The position numbers and the translations under genes are program-made. The notes beneath the pieces are model-generated. The model saw only the letters and a program-made list of their open reading frames with translations. It was not told where the DNA came from and made no database searches. A stretch of DNA of 64,000 bases from Bactrocera neohumeralis (lineage: Eukaryota > Arthropoda > Insecta > Diptera > Tephritidae), in assembly GCF_024586455.1 (NCBI RefSeq), contig NC_065920.1, forward strand, positions 18,996,144 to 19,060,143. The letters are read 5' to 3'. Shown one piece after another: positions 10,600-21,620 of the stretch. Every line of letters starts with the position of its first letter. Position 1 is the first letter of the stretch.

Positions 10600-11450
10600 C
10601 TGTATTTGATTACTAGCTCCGATACTTCGATGGCCTTTGCGATACTTATTTTGAATTGGGTGGGTCGATTCCTGGAGGATTCATCCTGAGTAATGTTAGG
10701 ACTGAATTTATTTGGATCTGAGTAAGTCCAGAGTAGTTAGCCGAGGCGGTCGTTCATCACCTGTCTATACGGAGTGATATCATGTAGAGATTAAGTTAAT
10801 GTGGTAAGTGTAGGTTGAGACGACTCCCTCTTTGGACTCTAAACAAGTATAACCATTGGTGACTACCTTCCGGAGATGGAGGACCGTTCTGTTTGGAGAC
10901 CTAACAACCATAAAAAATGTAATTGGCATCAATAAAACAGAGGTGGGTGAAAGTTGGTCAGAGCGAACCAGGAAATTTGGCACTGCATGGGGACGGACAT
11001 GACGGAATCGTTCGCCGCGAAAGACAGTGAAAAGGCCGCTTTGAAAAGCAGCAGACAGCGCACTGAAAAAGTAAGTTGGGCTGTGATGCGAGGCGGAATC
11101 GTCAGCACCAGTAGAGAAGCTGCTGCTAGGTTCAGAATGGTTCCGCGAACTTCATGTAAGCTAATGGTACCGGCAGGAAGCAGACAATAACAATAATGAA
11201 GTAGAAATCAGACCGTCATATGCACCGTAGCACAAAACACTTTAGTGTGCTAAAAAGGTGATAAGTGGCGGCGGGGCTGTTAGAGCCAGTGCAAAGGAGT
11301 CCCAACCTTCACTCAAGTCGAAAAGTTTGCATGGAGGGAATCATCTTCTGTTAAGATACAGTAGCGGTTCCAGTGAAATCGCTAGATGGGTTGGCTCAAT
11401 AGAGCTGGGTTTGTGTGACTGCATTAAGGAATATGGAGCCATTTAGTGAT
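10600..11450. other. Unassigned sequence of coding-like composition
   Basis: Base composition is richer in G+C than the neighbours, and there are overlapping frames on both strands at 10780-10983, 10954-11190 and 11258-11446. The plus frame at 11110-11190 reads STSREAAARFRMVPRTSCKL. I cannot place it in a family; a degraded retrotransposon ORF1 is one possibility. No intact gene can be supported. Confidence 0.3.
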
Positions 11451-12829
11451 GCCTTGGAATGAAGATATAACTCTCGACAAAAAATTTTAGGTGATACCAC
11501 ACTTAGGTGTTTGAAAGCTAAAGCTTTCTCAAAGATTTATGAATCCATAAGTTGTAGTTAACTTCGTTAATGGTAGATTGCGGAGCTCTTTAAGTTACAA
11601 TAAGGCAGCAATTCCTCGTATTATGCGAATGAACCCTGATGATTTATCATATATGTATGTAGATATTAAAGCATCATAAGTGCTTAACTACAGAAAATGG
11701 TTATGAGTTCAGTTTTTTATTCATATATTTTTATAATAAATTGTTCTAAACATTTTACAACTCTGTTGCAATTTGGTCAACACTATTAGGCTTCGAGATA
11801 TTCTAAACACGGATATATGTGCATACATCTACATGTACAAATATTACTTACATACCTACATAAAAATATATACGGAAACAAGCCTACGAACCGTGCAACT
11901 GTAGGTGCTGTGGTATCGGTTTGATGGATGATATTTTGACATTTGACTTTCGGTCTCTGTACTCACTACTCACGACTGCTGAACTGGCGCAGCCAAATGC
12001 CAATGTCCATCATTCGTCTTCGTAAGCCAGACGTAATTATTTGACTTTCGCTGTCAGCGACTGTCCAAAATGATGTGGAATGTCCAACAATAAATTCGCA
12101 TAAATGTATGTATGTCTGTCCCTACTTTTGTATATAGGCATTTTCGTATATAATTATAGAATATACAGTTATATGCATACAGTTTGCACCAAAATTGTAT
12201 CAGTAGCCATTCTCTTTGTGTTCTCCAATATTTTTGACCGTTGCCGTCTCTTTGTATTGCCTTCATTTTGACACATGCCGCTTGACAGATAACTGACATT
12301 TATGGACGTGACGCACGCCTGCTTGTGACACAGTCGTTCGTATTTTATTATCATTAAGATGTAGTACATATATGTATGTATGCCGAAATTGCAGCATACA
12401 TACATATATATTTCTATAAATACTTCTGTATAAAAATCATGTATAATATTTAGGTTTGCTATTTTTGAAATACTACTCGTGTTTAGGAAAAATATATACT
12501 GTCTAAAAATGTGTTTCATTATTTAAGGCATTAAGGACAAGTAAATATTATTTATTTTATTAATTTCATTAAATGATAATGGGTGAGAATGTGGAATCTT
12601 TACCGAGACCAGGCTTTTCAACAAAGTGATAGCATTTTCTTATCTTTCTTATAATATACTATATATGTTGTGCATAATTTTCAAGGCGGAAATGTATCTA
12701 ATTATTATAAATTTGCCCAGTAAAAAAATTACAATTAAGCCAAAAAATCTTAACGTATTTGATTAAAAACAACAGCTTTTCCGAAAATGTAATCGTTACT
12801 TCAACATTATTCTGGAATGATTGTCAGGT
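11451..12829. other. AT-rich noncoding DNA with CATA/TATG microsatellites
   Basis: Microsatellite-like segments at ~11810-11880, ~12100-12180 and ~12365-12420. No gene or transposon recognised. Confidence 0.45.
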
Positions 12830-13349
12830 AGGGTAAAAAAGAAAAAGGGTTTTTTATGTAAGATCTTCACCAAGCTATGTTGGTTCAATCACTACGAAAT
12901 CCATAGAGATAGAATGAAAGCGATTCTCAACGCTTTCTCCTACTATGGAGAAGTAGTGGAAGGCACATAGTAAAGTCCAAACAGTTTTTAGGACTTTCGT
13001 AAAGCAGATACATGAATAGGAGGTTAGAAGGCGTTGCATCTAAGCTAGGTCCGTTAAGTTTTGTTGACTAGGAGTAGAGCATGAATGCGAGATTTTGGTT
13101 GGAACGTATTTTTGAAAAATCAATCAAGTACTTTTTGAATCTCAGGTGAATAGTAAATAAACATTTTATGGGAAATAAGGACTTAAATTGTAATGGAAGT
13201 ATACTCGTCAACTTGTTTCGGGTTTTTATTGAGTTTTGAAGAGTACTTAGATATTTTCCATTATACTTTCTCCCTTCCGCCTTTTTGTCTTTTGAATTTC
13301 GCGGCTATGTATAAAGCGCTATCTTGAGATAACCTACAAAACGACGCTA
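12830..13349. other. No recognisable feature
   Basis: Unassigned DNA upstream of the mariner copy at 13350. No motif seen. Confidence 0.4.
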
Positions 13350-14405
13350 TGCATGATTAGTTTGGATATTGCGTTCAACAGTTATAGACGTGCAAACATG
13401 GAGTTCACTAACGCCGAAATTCGCGCTATTTTAAAGTTTTCCTTCGTTAAAGGCAAATCCGCTAGAGAAATGCTCCGTGAGATTAATGGTGTTTTGGGGG
13501 ATGGTACTCTATCTCTTCGAACTGCGGAGGAATGGTTTCGATGACTCAAAGCGGGTAAAAACCACACCATGAATAAGCCAGCCGGTCGAAGACCGGCGAC
13601 GACGAATACTGATCAAATCATGGAAAACATCGAGATAGACCGGATGTGGCATCTCGTGGCATCATCCAAAAGAATGAAGTTAGTCACGAAACCATTTTAA
13701 ACCATCTGCAGAAGGCTGGATACACAAAAAAGCTTGATGTTTGGGTGCCGCATGATTAGACGCAAAAAAACCTTCTGGAGCGAATCAACAACTGCGATAT
13801 GCTGCTGAAACGGAACGAACTCGACCCATTTTTGAAGCGGATGGTGATTGGCGACGAAAAATGGATCACATACGACAATATCGAGGGAAAACGGTCGTGG
13901 TCGTAGACCGGTGAATCGTCCCAAACAGTGGCCAAGCCGGGATTGACGGCCAGGAAGGTTTTGCTGTGTGTTTGGTGGGATTGGAAGGGAATCATCCACT
14001 ATGAGCTGCTCCCATATGTCCAGAAGCGTTCGTAATTGGCTAACAGAAAGGGTGTTGTGTTCCACCACACACTTCGTTGATGACTCGTCAGAAGCCACGG
14101 GAGCTCGGATGGGAGGTTTTATCGCAACCACTATGTAGCCCGGACATAGCGCCAAGTGATTACCATCTGTTCCTGTCCATGGCAAACGCCCTTGTTGGTG
14201 TAAAGTTGAACTCAAAAGAGGTTTGTGAAAAGTGGCTGTTCGAGTTCTTCGAAAATAAAGAGGGGGGCTTCTACTAGGGGGTATTATGTAGTTGCTGTCT
14301 AGAGGAAACAGATTATCGAAGGAAACTGCGCATATTTGAACTAAATCCGATCACTGTAAAACTTTTTTATAAAGCATTGAATAAAGAGCAAAAAAGCGAT
14401 ATTTG
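13350..14405 (+). mobile_element. Near full-length DD34D mariner (second group), inactivated
   Basis: An ATG at 13398 starts MEFTNAEIRAILKF. It is followed by the helix-turn-helix with SAREMLREINGVLGDG (~13460-13505), KAGYTKKLDVWVPHD (~13710-13755), the first catalytic segment VIGDEKWITYDN (~13847-13880), VAKPGLTARKVLLCVWWDWKG (~13928-13992), and the tail segment HTSLMTRQKPRELGWEVL (~14067-14120). SPDIAPSDYHLF (~14140-14172) carries the third Asp. A small deletion at ~14063-14067 removed the DNARP-type segment with the second catalytic Asp. Stops follow EEWFR (13542), at 13758 and in the KRSWS segment. The length is close to an intact ~345-codon mariner, so this is an old but whole insertion. 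Confidence 0.85.
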
Positions 14406-15984
14406 ACAAGCTAATATAAGGATTGGGGTGTGTGATTTTAGGCAAATTTTTCTTTCAACTAAAAATCGGACTAACAATTTTCAAGAAGGTAAAGAAAGAA
14501 GATAATAAAAATTACATGAAGAAAAACTGTGTGTGTTTCTTTTGATATCTTGACATTTCAAAATTGCAAAAATTAATTTACAAATTGATTCTGGCATAAA
14601 ATTGTACGCTCCATGAAAAAGCTCTCATAAAAAGAAAAGAAAAAAAATATTTATATGGAAAAAGGAAAGGCGGAATAGGCACCTTTAAACATTGACATTG
14701 CTTTTAAGAAGCTTGAGGCTTACCTACTTAAAATTTTTTAGCCTGTTTTTTTTAGAAGAAGAAAATTTGGCAAAATAATTACACGCCCTAATGTGGCTAG
14801 AAAACCAAATGTTTGCTCCTTTACTGAAAAAGAGCTGTAATTCGTAAATATATATATATCATTAAATAAATTTATTAAAAATATAAGAAAAATATTTATG
14901 TAGCAATTTTTCTACGACAACAAATAGAAAAGGCTCTGGTTACACACTTTGAAGTCACACAAATTGAATGCGCTGAAGAAACAAAGAAGGAAACTATCAA
15001 GAAAACGCACACATTAACTCATACCTGCAAATTATGGTTCTAATCAACGGCATTGAGGAAGGCTGCTAGCAACAACACGGCACATGTGCCTCGTCGATGC
15101 TACTACCTGAGCTAAGACGCTTGCGAAACTCTTCAGAGATGTTGAACTACTGTAGAACTACATACATTCGCACGTAAATACTTCTGTTTGCAGGCGTCTT
15201 AAATATGTCCTTGTGTTACACTTAGTACGCCTGATACACACATACTCATATTTATATAATTGCTTGTGTTTGTTTGCAGCTTCGAGAGCGTCAAAGGACA
15301 TATGTAAGATGCAAGCAAGCGCCAGGCATTGCAAATATACAAACACAGGTATATAAATGTATATATGTATGTGTGTGTGCATAGCATGCGAATGGACGTG
15401 CCAAAAAAGACACTGCACTACATTCGGCTGGACGGACAACAGGTGGTAAAATATTAGCAATATGTCTCGCCAAATGTTTGACTGCCTGTCTGGCTGTTGT
15501 TTTCTTCGTCCTGTGATTTGCGCCAGGTATACATATTTGTTGCTGCCTGTTATTTGCCGTCACAGGCGGATTTGGTTAAACAATATGAGCAAATCTTCAG
15601 AGAAATTTATATTAAATTCTTGCATTCACTAAAATGTAGTAACATTCTAAACATAATTGGTGGCATGGCATTTACAAAATGCAGACAATAGATGTCTTGT
15701 TGAGGGAAGTGTTTGTATGAACGCCAGCGCTTTTCAGTTGTTTGGAATTAGAGTATTCAAATAAAAAGGATTGCCGAAATTGAATTTGTTAAATTGCTGT
15801 GCGGAAGTTGCCATGAAGTATTCGAAGAAAGAGGTATGTAGTGATCGTTAGCATGCTTTATTAACATCATCCAATGAAGCCGTTGTTCTGTATACTCTTC
15901 GTACTTATTGTTGACATCTTAAACTACTAAAGATTTGAGTAAAAATGAAAGAGAAGTTATACTACTATGAGCAAAAAATTTAAG
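14406..15984. other. AT-rich noncoding DNA, host-like from ~15000
   Basis: 14406-15000 is very AT-rich with a short TA run near 14848. 15000-15700 looks like host intron DNA, with a CA/TA microsatellite near 15345-15380. No coding or transposon motif recognised. Confidence 0.45.
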
Positions 15985-16480
15985 ATTTTTATAACAATTT
16001 TAAAATCCTTAATTTATTCCTCAAATCTATGTTGTCCCCATCAAAGTAATCGCCTTGCCAATTTAAACAAATTTACGGAATTGCTTTCAATGCGCGTAGC
16101 GCTTCACGTTTAGTGTCTTCAAATAACTTAAAAGGGTTTCCCCGCCGTTGCGTTTCATGACATCCTGGTACAAGGAAAGCATTGTTTCACAGACGTTAAC
16201 GTGACGCTGTTTTTCGAAAAAATTGAGTGACTTTGGAACTAATCGTGCTTTTAGTTTTCTTAGGCCCAAATGATCTGTCAAAATGGTTTTTACTGATTCT
16301 TGCGTTATTCGAGCGATGCCAGTAAGATCCCTGACTGTTAATTGTCGATTTTTGACGTGTTGATCATCAGTTCGTCGTCAACGCGTTCTCGACCCTCTTT
16401 GAATAATTTTTACCAATCAAAAACACTTGCTCACGACAAACAATTATCACCCAAGAAAAATGCTCTGGAAGGCCAATCGT
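15985..16480 (-). mobile_element. DD34D mariner (first group), minus strand, internally deleted
   Basis: The minus frame reads LGLRKLKARLVPKSLNFFEKQRHVNVCETMLSLYQDVMKR in overlapping pieces (16145-16270). The homologous segment at ~63474-63570 is very similar, so both belong to one family. The preceding DNA-binding region lies at ~16280-16450. After QDVMKR the sequence jumps to the C-terminal tail, where coding equivalent to GDYFEGDNID ends near 16030. The catalytic centre is deleted. Confidence 0.75.
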
Positions 16481-16574
16481 TGAAAATAACAATAAAGAAA
16501 TGAGAATTCTTCGACTCGTTTGGAAGCATTAAGAGAGAGCTGGATTCAAAAAAAAACCTCGATGTATAGGATTC

Positions 16575-16775
16575 ATGCAGATTAAGGCAAATACACCACA
16601 GATGTGATACTTTAAGACATCCAGGTGAAATATCGGAAATAGAAATAAAACACCTAAAAAAATTTGTGTTAGTTTCAGGACGTTTGTGCTGAACTATAGG
16701 AGTTTTTCGTTTGCCAGCACATAGGGCTGTACATGGTAGTATAATTATGACTTTACCTCACCGAACCTAACCTAT
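16575..16775 (+). mobile_element. Jockey-like non-LTR 3' end
   Basis: The plus frame reads LRHPGEISEIEIKHLKKFVL (~16611-16672). This matches the extreme C terminus seen in the copies at 39400 (DELIGIEIKRI) and 54410 minus (IELVGIEIRRI). The 3' untranslated part follows and ends in AACCTAACCT (16764-16773). Only the last ~35 codons and the 3' UTR remain, a typical 5'-truncated insertion. Confidence 0.5.
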
Positions 16776-16864
16776 GGGTGCCTCATGAGTTAACACAAAA
16801 AAATTATTGAACAAATTCTATCTGTGAATCGCTGCTGAATCGCAACAAAATTTATTCATTTACA

Positions 16865-17140
16865 AAGCCGATAGTTAACAATGTCATGCGAAAACGGTCG
16901 TGGTTGAATCGTGAGCCAATGCAAACTGTAGCCTAGTCAAAATTGCCTGTCAAGAAAAGTTTTCTGTGTGTTTCGAGGGATTAGCAAAGATCCATCCACT
17001 ATGAGTTGCTTCCCTATAGACAAAGTCCTAATTCGGATCTGCGCTGTCAACAATTTGATCGTCGGAAGGAAGCAATCGCATGGAAGCGACCAGATTTGGG
17101 CAATAGTAGAAATATATGTTTCATGAGGGTTCAGATCACC
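16865..17140 (+). mobile_element. DD34D mariner (second group) fragment
   Basis: Coding pieces correspond to the middle of the 13350-14405 element. They are ENGRGW (GKRSWS region, ~16890), QEKFSVCF (KVLLCVWW region, ~16950), ALSTI / CQQFDRRKEAIAWKRPDLGN (17042-17103), and coding similar to the second-Asp segment at ~17115-17140. Several frame breaks. Both ends are missing. Confidence 0.65.
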
Positions 17141-17203
17141 CACAGATATGGTTCTTTGTCCATAAGTGGGCGGCGCCACGCCCAGTTTTCTTTTGCAAAA
17201 AGC
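17141..17203. other. Start of dispersed repeat
   Basis: Contains GGGCGGCGCCACGCCC (17168-17183), a G+C-rich palindrome-like patch at the left edge of the duplicated repeat that follows. Confidence 0.4.
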
Positions 17204-17520
17204 CTGGGAGAAGCTTGTGAATCTTCCGACTGTTCTAGTTTTGATAGAACCGAAGGCTTTTTGTGACATTATAGCAAATTAATGAACAAAAGTGATATTT
17301 CGTAAAACATAATTCCAAAAATTTGGAGGTGGGCGTGGTTATTATCCGATTTCTTCCATTTTTGAACTGTATATGGAAATACCTGAAGAAAACCATTTTT
17401 GGAAGCACTTCTGCCACTCTGATTGAGGTATCTGCAAAACATGCTTTTTAAACGCAGCAACTGCCTCTTTAGGTGCCGAAAAACATTGTCTGTATTAAGA
17501 TATGGAAATAAAAATTGACG
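17204..17520. repeat. Local dispersed repeat, copy 1
   Basis: Shares with 17963-18195 the ordered blocks GGAGAAGCTTGTGAAT, CGACTGTTCTAGTTTT, CCATTTTTGGAAGCACTTCT, CTGATTGAGGTA and ACATGCTTTTTAAACGCA. Copy 1 is longer, and extra segments separate the blocks. It also holds GGTGGGCGTGG (17327-17337), a phrase typical of a widespread fly repeat. Confidence 0.75.
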
Positions 17521-17962
17521 ATTCCAAATTTGTGTGCTTATGCCATAAACGTGGAATACGTATTTTTACAACATTTCTCTGATATCTCACGAGCCTTTTT
17601 TGAGCTATTGCACGGGGATCCAACGGACAGACGGACGGACAGCCAAAAGTGCAAGATTACTAGACTCCACTATCTCATCTCCTGATCAGTTTTGGTATAT
17701 ATAACTAATTGATTTTGGATGACCTTTACGAAATTCGTCTCGGAGTGATCTACGACATCTATTGGATTGATCGTACCATCGGATAAACGCTGGTCCTTCA
17801 TGGCATTTTATCGCCAAAAATTTAATTAATTTCATTGTTGCACTGTGTGTGATCCACGCGATTTAGTTAAATTTTTTGGCCGAGATGAATATTCTAAAGC
17901 CAAACTTTACGATAAAGTTGTGAGTTGACAGATCACACACATTAGTGATTTGCCAAATCCAG
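17521..17962. repeat. Fly interspersed repeat with GGACAGACGGACGGACAG signature
   Basis: The phrase at 17624-17642 followed by GATCAGTTTTGGTATATATA (17682-17701) is the hallmark of a repeat common in higher flies. It is noncoding as seen here; its parent element is not identifiable from this fragment. Confidence 0.55.
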
Positions 17963-18195
17963 ACAGGAGAAGCTTGTGAATATCGACTGTTCTAGTTTTT
18001 CTCAATAGGCAGCTACAACTTATTCTGAACAAAACGGGACTATATTTGTATACGGTTAATTTGAATACAGAACAATACGTTTGGGTGCGTTTAAACCATT
18101 TTTGGAAGCACTTCTGGTATCTGATTGAGGTAAAAACATGCTTTTTAAACGCATCGTCACCGAAAAAATTGTCAAATTTATGGAAATAAAAACGA
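17963..18195. repeat. Local dispersed repeat, copy 2
   Basis: Shortened partner of 17204-17520, in the same orientation and 0.76 kb downstream, with the same ordered blocks but several internal deletions. Confidence 0.75.
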
Positions 18196-18362
18196 ACTCA
18201 TTTTGATTTATCAGTTTAGACGTGTTTTGAAAACCTTTCTAGTATTTTTTAACTCTCTAGACTAATCGACACGACTTACATTGAAACAAAATTTGAGTTT
18301 TGGATATAAAATGGTTATATATTGGTTACATATTGATTACACAAGTATATGGAGGATGAAGT
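18196..18362. other. No recognisable feature
   Basis: AT-rich link between two repeats. Confidence 0.4.
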
Positions 18363-18421
18363 CATGTGTAGAAGTTCACGCAAGTCAGGAAAGTTCGCTG
18401 ATCGCCCTTCACTTGGGAGTG
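18363..18421 (+). repeat. Second copy of the 3737 repeat
   Basis: About 50 of 59 bases match 3737-3795 by eye. Probably a fragment of the RTE-like element's leader, cut off after GGGAGTG. Confidence 0.65.
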
Positions 18422-19678
18422 TGCGCTGGGCATTTTAGGTGACGATATAAAAAAAAAGACAAAAACTAGACAATTCGGTTTATATACGCGAAAATATATT
18501 TCATTTATTTCATTGTATCATTACTCGTTAATACATATGTTTACTAAGTTTGTTAAGGATTAAATAATGTCTACTACTTTTAATGAAGTTTACGCCTACT
18601 TTCTTGAATCTAATACAAATCGTTTTATTGTAGCTTTAACATAAAAAAATTTTCACAAAGCATAGACGAATTATGATAACCTTCGCGCAATTGTGTTCTG
18701 CTTATTACTTAACCACACCTCACCCCGACAGTATGACCCACATGCAATGAGTAATATCCCCCTCCATACAGAGCCAAACTATTTTCATGTCTTACATAAT
18801 TTAATACTGCGACGCGACTAACCACACTTTCCGCTTTTGCTCACACGCATTTAGCCATTAGGTGATGAACATATTTTGCTCATTGAAAAAAGTGCCATTA
18901 AAAATCGCCCACATGATGAGCCAGAAAAGTAATTAGAATTTATTTAAGTGCATAATAATATCTTAATTAGTCAAAATTATTATAAAATATGTTAATTTGC
19001 AATACATGCTGGTCCTTAAAAAAGTGTGGCATTATACATATAGTACATATGTAGGTATGTATGGTATGTGTTAGCCACCCGCAGCTCTCGGCATGTGAAA
19101 TTATGTGGTTTAAAACTCATTAAATATGGCCAAACAGGAAATTCCAACAAACATTTTGAGCGACAAAAATACTTAATTAAAATGCAATAACGGAAATACG
19201 GGCATTAAAATAGCAATAACAGCAACAACAGCAAGTTGAGAGATAGCAGCGCCAATAGAAATAATTACAAAACATATGTACGCATGTACAACAACACTAA
19301 TTACGACTAATTACAAATAAATAAACATAATAAGCTGCTTGTCGGTCCCAGCCCTTTTTCTCCGCCCACTTTTCGTTTCCATTGATTCATCACAGCTCGG
19401 TAGTAGCGCTGGTAACCGGCCGCGATATCAACATTTATGTTATTAGTGGCAGCATTAGCGGTCGAAATTCAAAATAGCTGGCAGCATGACACTGCATTAC
19501 CGCAATTACTTACTAAAGCTAGTCGAAAATGTTTCGAAAACAAGTAGTTAGCGGAATACTCGTATAGACAAGTATGTATGTATGTATGTAGTTGAATAAA
19601 TATACAGCCGTTGGTTAAGGATACACTTCGATACATACGAGGGCTATTCGATAGCAGAGTGATAATTCAAATAACAAA
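18422..19678. other. Transposon-poor host-like noncoding island
   Basis: AT-rich DNA with CAA/CAG runs (~19205-19230), a CATG/TACA-rich patch (~19270-19295) and a (TATG)4 run at ~19573-19590. No coding or transposon motif. Confidence 0.45.
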
Positions 19679-20362
19679 AGGTTAGGTTAGTTCTTAGTGA
19701 TTCCTGTGGTAACTCTGTTAATGGGAAAAGAGAGGCAGGAAATGAAATTTTTTGAGAAAATAAATTTATAGAAAAGATTTTTAGCCTTCGATTCGCCATT
19801 TCATTGCTCGCTATCTTTGCTTGCTGCTATCTCAAAAGTAGACACTTGAGTAAAACCTAAGATATACTCGTATTGATGACTTAAAACCATATAGATTGCT
19901 ATGACTAAAGCCGCAAAATAAGATACAAAACTTTATTTGGAGCTACGAATTGCATTACTGAGAGGCACCTATGGGCTAAGTTTTTTTCAAAAGTAGGCGT
20001 GGCTCGGAACATAACAGGTTTAATGTATATATATATCTCCCAAACCATATAAGCTATATCACGCAAATTTGCACAGGAATTTTAACATCTCTTTCGACAG
20101 TATGAAAATAATAATCCCCATATAACGGTTTTGTTAAAAAAGACTAAAAATGAGATAAACTAAAAAATGTGTTAGAGACATACGGTTTTGCAAACACAAT
20201 GGTTGAAGTGGGCTTAATAGAAGCCGGTATCAAAATTGGACGAGGGGACGAAATTAAGATGAAAACCCATATCTCCGGACCTACTCAACCATTTTCACAC
20301 AAATTCATTGGTGCCATTATCCTGACATTTCGATGTTGGACACAAACTATGCCCATTTCTCC
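19679..20362. repeat. Unassigned repeat-like block with AGGTTAGGTTAG and a fly GTAGGCGTGG phrase
   Basis: It starts with AGGTTAGGTTAG (19679-19690), the TTAGG-like tail seen on non-LTR 3' ends. The stretch 19980-20150 (AAAGTAGGCGTGGCTC, TATATCTCCCAAACCATATA) is of the same type as a noncoding repeat widespread in flies. No coding remnant identified. Confidence 0.4.
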
Positions 20363-20530
20363 ATTAAATGTAAATCATAAAATGTAAACAAAGGGTTCAT
20401 TTGCCGTATAAAATGTAAACAATTGTTGATTTGGCTAAATGTAAACCAAAGGGTCATTGACCTCATAAAATGTGAGCAAAGGGGTCATTGACCCAAAAAT
20501 GTAAACAAAGATTGTTGACTTGATCAAAGG
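20363..20530. repeat. ~30-bp tandem array with forkhead-like and ecdysone-response-like motifs
   Basis: Five or so units of 28-34 bases. AAATGTAAA(T/C) motifs recur at 20366, 20380, 20411, 20437 and 20497, with a degraded AAATGTGAGC at 20468. GTAAACAA, a forkhead consensus core, occurs at 20384, 20414 and 20501, with a one-base variant at 20441. Two units contain GGGTCATTGACCT (20451-20463) and GGGTCATTGACCC (20482-20494). These are exact inverted GGTCA/TGACC half-sites with one spacer base, which is the idealised EcR/USP element. No ORF crosses it meaningfully. Function is inference. Confidence 0.75.
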
Positions 20531-21620
20531 ACTAAAGGACGATATCAAAACCATTTTAAGTTTAGGCAGAAAGTGATCGATCTAAGTTTAGCCTTTGAAG
20601 GTGAATCGAAAACAATTAATATAGGATATAAAGGTTAGAATTTTATAGACTTTTAACATCATCGGAATGATATGATATCGGAATAAAAAGATATCCACTG
20701 AGAAAACAAGTGGATACGTTTGAATTGAAGAACTCCGATATCTCGGACTCAGTATCTAGATCTGCTGTTTTTGTTAATGTCAATGGTGGTAGACTTCACT
20801 TCACTTCTTTTCAAAAATTTTCGGCTTCAGTTTCCCGTACAAGCTGCTGCTTAACTACTTTACTTGGAAAAATGTGCTCCCTTAGCTCTGAATATGCTTT
20901 ATAATGAGACGAGTTTCGGATGTATCCGATAACTGATTCTCCAATAAATAATTAAGGGTTGGCTCATGGAGACCATATTAAACAAATCGCTCCGTATGAC
21001 TGAAAGACTTTGTGTACCGAGGAAAAAGTTCTAGGTGTCTATTCGGCAGACAAGTACCAGATACTCGAAGGTTTATAATTCATTTATAAAAGAGGGGGGG
21101 TATATCTAATCGAATAAACAACACATGAAAAAAACTCTGCTACTTTTAGATTTTTAAATTTTTTATTTTAATTCATACATTATTCAAGGGACATTTTAGT
21201 TTTAAAGAAATTCTGTTGCTGCAGAACAGAACATCATAAAAAAGGATGATTTTTAGTCGCGAATATCGAATGAGAATTTTAGAATTTTGAATCTCTTCTT
21301 TGACCTTCATTTTCGACCTGCGGTATAAGGGAAAAATATGATTGAATGTGCTACCAAATTTTGAGCAGATTGATTTCTAAGATTCAACCAGAGATTATTC
21401 TTGAATCTGATCGACTAAGATACTTGAATATACTAGAAAAGGATCACAACTGAGAAAAGTAGAACTGGAAGTAGCTATAAGATGTAAAATATATCGCTCC
21501 ACAAAGAATTCCTTTGAGTGGTGAAGTCATTGTTTCATCAACCAACCCTTGTAGCAACAAAACATGGTGCGGGTGAAAATTTTAAGTTTCTCAAAATGGA
21601 TATTTTAGTTCTATGCAAAT
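20531..21620. other. No recognisable feature
   Basis: Unassigned AT-rich DNA. Short frames on both strands have no recognisable motif. Confidence 0.4.

Noticed and set aside
13697..14215. 172-codon minus-strand frame
   Set aside because: Antisense shadow of the plus-strand mariner transposase at 13350-14405.
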